Shown: piece by piece, positions 33,292 to 33,438 of the stretch
Layout of the letters: each line of letters starts with the position of its first letter
Position numbering within the stretch: the first letter of the stretch is position 1
Source of the DNA: Microcoleaceae cyanobacterium MO_207.B10
GTDB taxonomy: Bacteria > Cyanobacteriota > Cyanobacteriia > Cyanobacteriales > Microcoleaceae
Length of the DNA: 33,438 bases
Direction of reading: 5' to 3'
Assembly (NCBI GenBank): GCA_030064835.1
Contig: JASJEE010000014.1
Span: 1-33,438, forward strand
Notes under the pieces: generated by a model
What the model was told of the DNA's origin: nothing
What the model saw: only the letters and a program-made list of their open reading frames with translations
Databases searched by the model: none
Position numbers and translations under genes: made by a program

Positions 33292-33369
33292 GAAATAAAT
33301 TGGATAATTGAAAAACATAATTCAGATATTTATATCTGATTACAGCGGTTTTCATTTCAGGAGACCAGA

Positions 33370-33397
33370 GTAGGGACGTTGCATCCAACGTCCCTAC
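33370..33397. repeat. 12-bp stem hairpin repeat (GTAGGGACGTTG)
   Basis: GTAGGGACGTTG, loop CATC, CAACGTCCCTAC, a perfect stem. Hairpins of this TAGGGACGTTG type are widespread dispersed palindromes in cyanobacterial genomes. No T-tract follows. Confidence 0.65.
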
Positions 33398-33438
33398 AAG
33401 GTTTTGGTTATGGCTCCGGTGGTTCATCAAGAGCGAAA

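Larger units (their letters stand above)
33019..33438. other. Repeat-bearing intergenic end of window
   Basis: AT-rich, with a MITE (33173-33291) and a perfect hairpin repeat (33370-33397). No gene is visible up to the window edge. Confidence 0.55.

Overview
The window looks like chromosome from a filamentous cyanobacterium, probably of the Oscillatoriales type (Okeania, Moorena or Trichodesmium-like). The grounds are low GC, many HIP1 octamers (GCGATCGC), AT-rich intergenic DNA full of small palindromic and MITE-like repeats, a PEP-CTERM protein, a pentapeptide-repeat protein and a protease/WD40 fusion. The genus is inference.

Left part (1-11685): a reverse-strand REC-GAF-PAS-PAS-GGDEF-EAL cyclic-di-GMP signalling protein. 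Next come a secreted trypsin-like protease fused to a seven-blade WD40 propeller, the frequently paired exported DUF1800 and DUF1501 proteins, and a histidine kinase with an N-terminal cyclic-nucleotide-binding domain. The gaps carry dispersed repeats, including a ~170-bp imperfect direct repeat shared by ~176-345 and ~11458-11630.

Central part (11686-22730): a UvrD/Rep-like SF1 helicase, then the most notable locus, a complete prokaryotic PIWI-RE (pPIWI_RE) three-gene island. Gene 1 (14509-16056) encodes a MerR-like HTH, a zinc ribbon and a PD-(D/E)xK nuclease. Gene 2 (16120-19548) encodes a DinG/XPD-like SF2 helicase with four cysteines placed like an Fe-S cluster. Gene 3 (19551-22730) encodes the PIWI-RE Argonaute relative with the signature arginine and glutamate. 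The family was defined computationally (Burroughs, Iyer and Aravind 2013) and predicted to act in conflict with invading nucleic acids, so it is not wholly undescribed. Local novelties are a nested dyad straddling a putative -10 box just before gene 1, and a ~102-bp MITE at the gene 1/gene 2 junction. The MITE now encodes the nuclease C-terminus; removing it on paper restores an 11-nt overlap between the two genes.

Right part (22731-33438): a dienelactone-hydrolase-family protein, a repeat-rich gap with another MITE, a small secreted protein of unknown function, miaB (tRNA ms2i6A synthesis), a GT-B glycosyltransferase-like protein and a PEP-CTERM protein. A reverse-strand operon follows: pgsB-pgsC (poly-gamma-glutamate-type synthesis) plus an exported pentapeptide-repeat protein. 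The window ends with a probably broken small gene, a MITE with a target duplication and a long hairpin repeat. I saw no rRNA or tRNA gene, CRISPR array or intact transposase.
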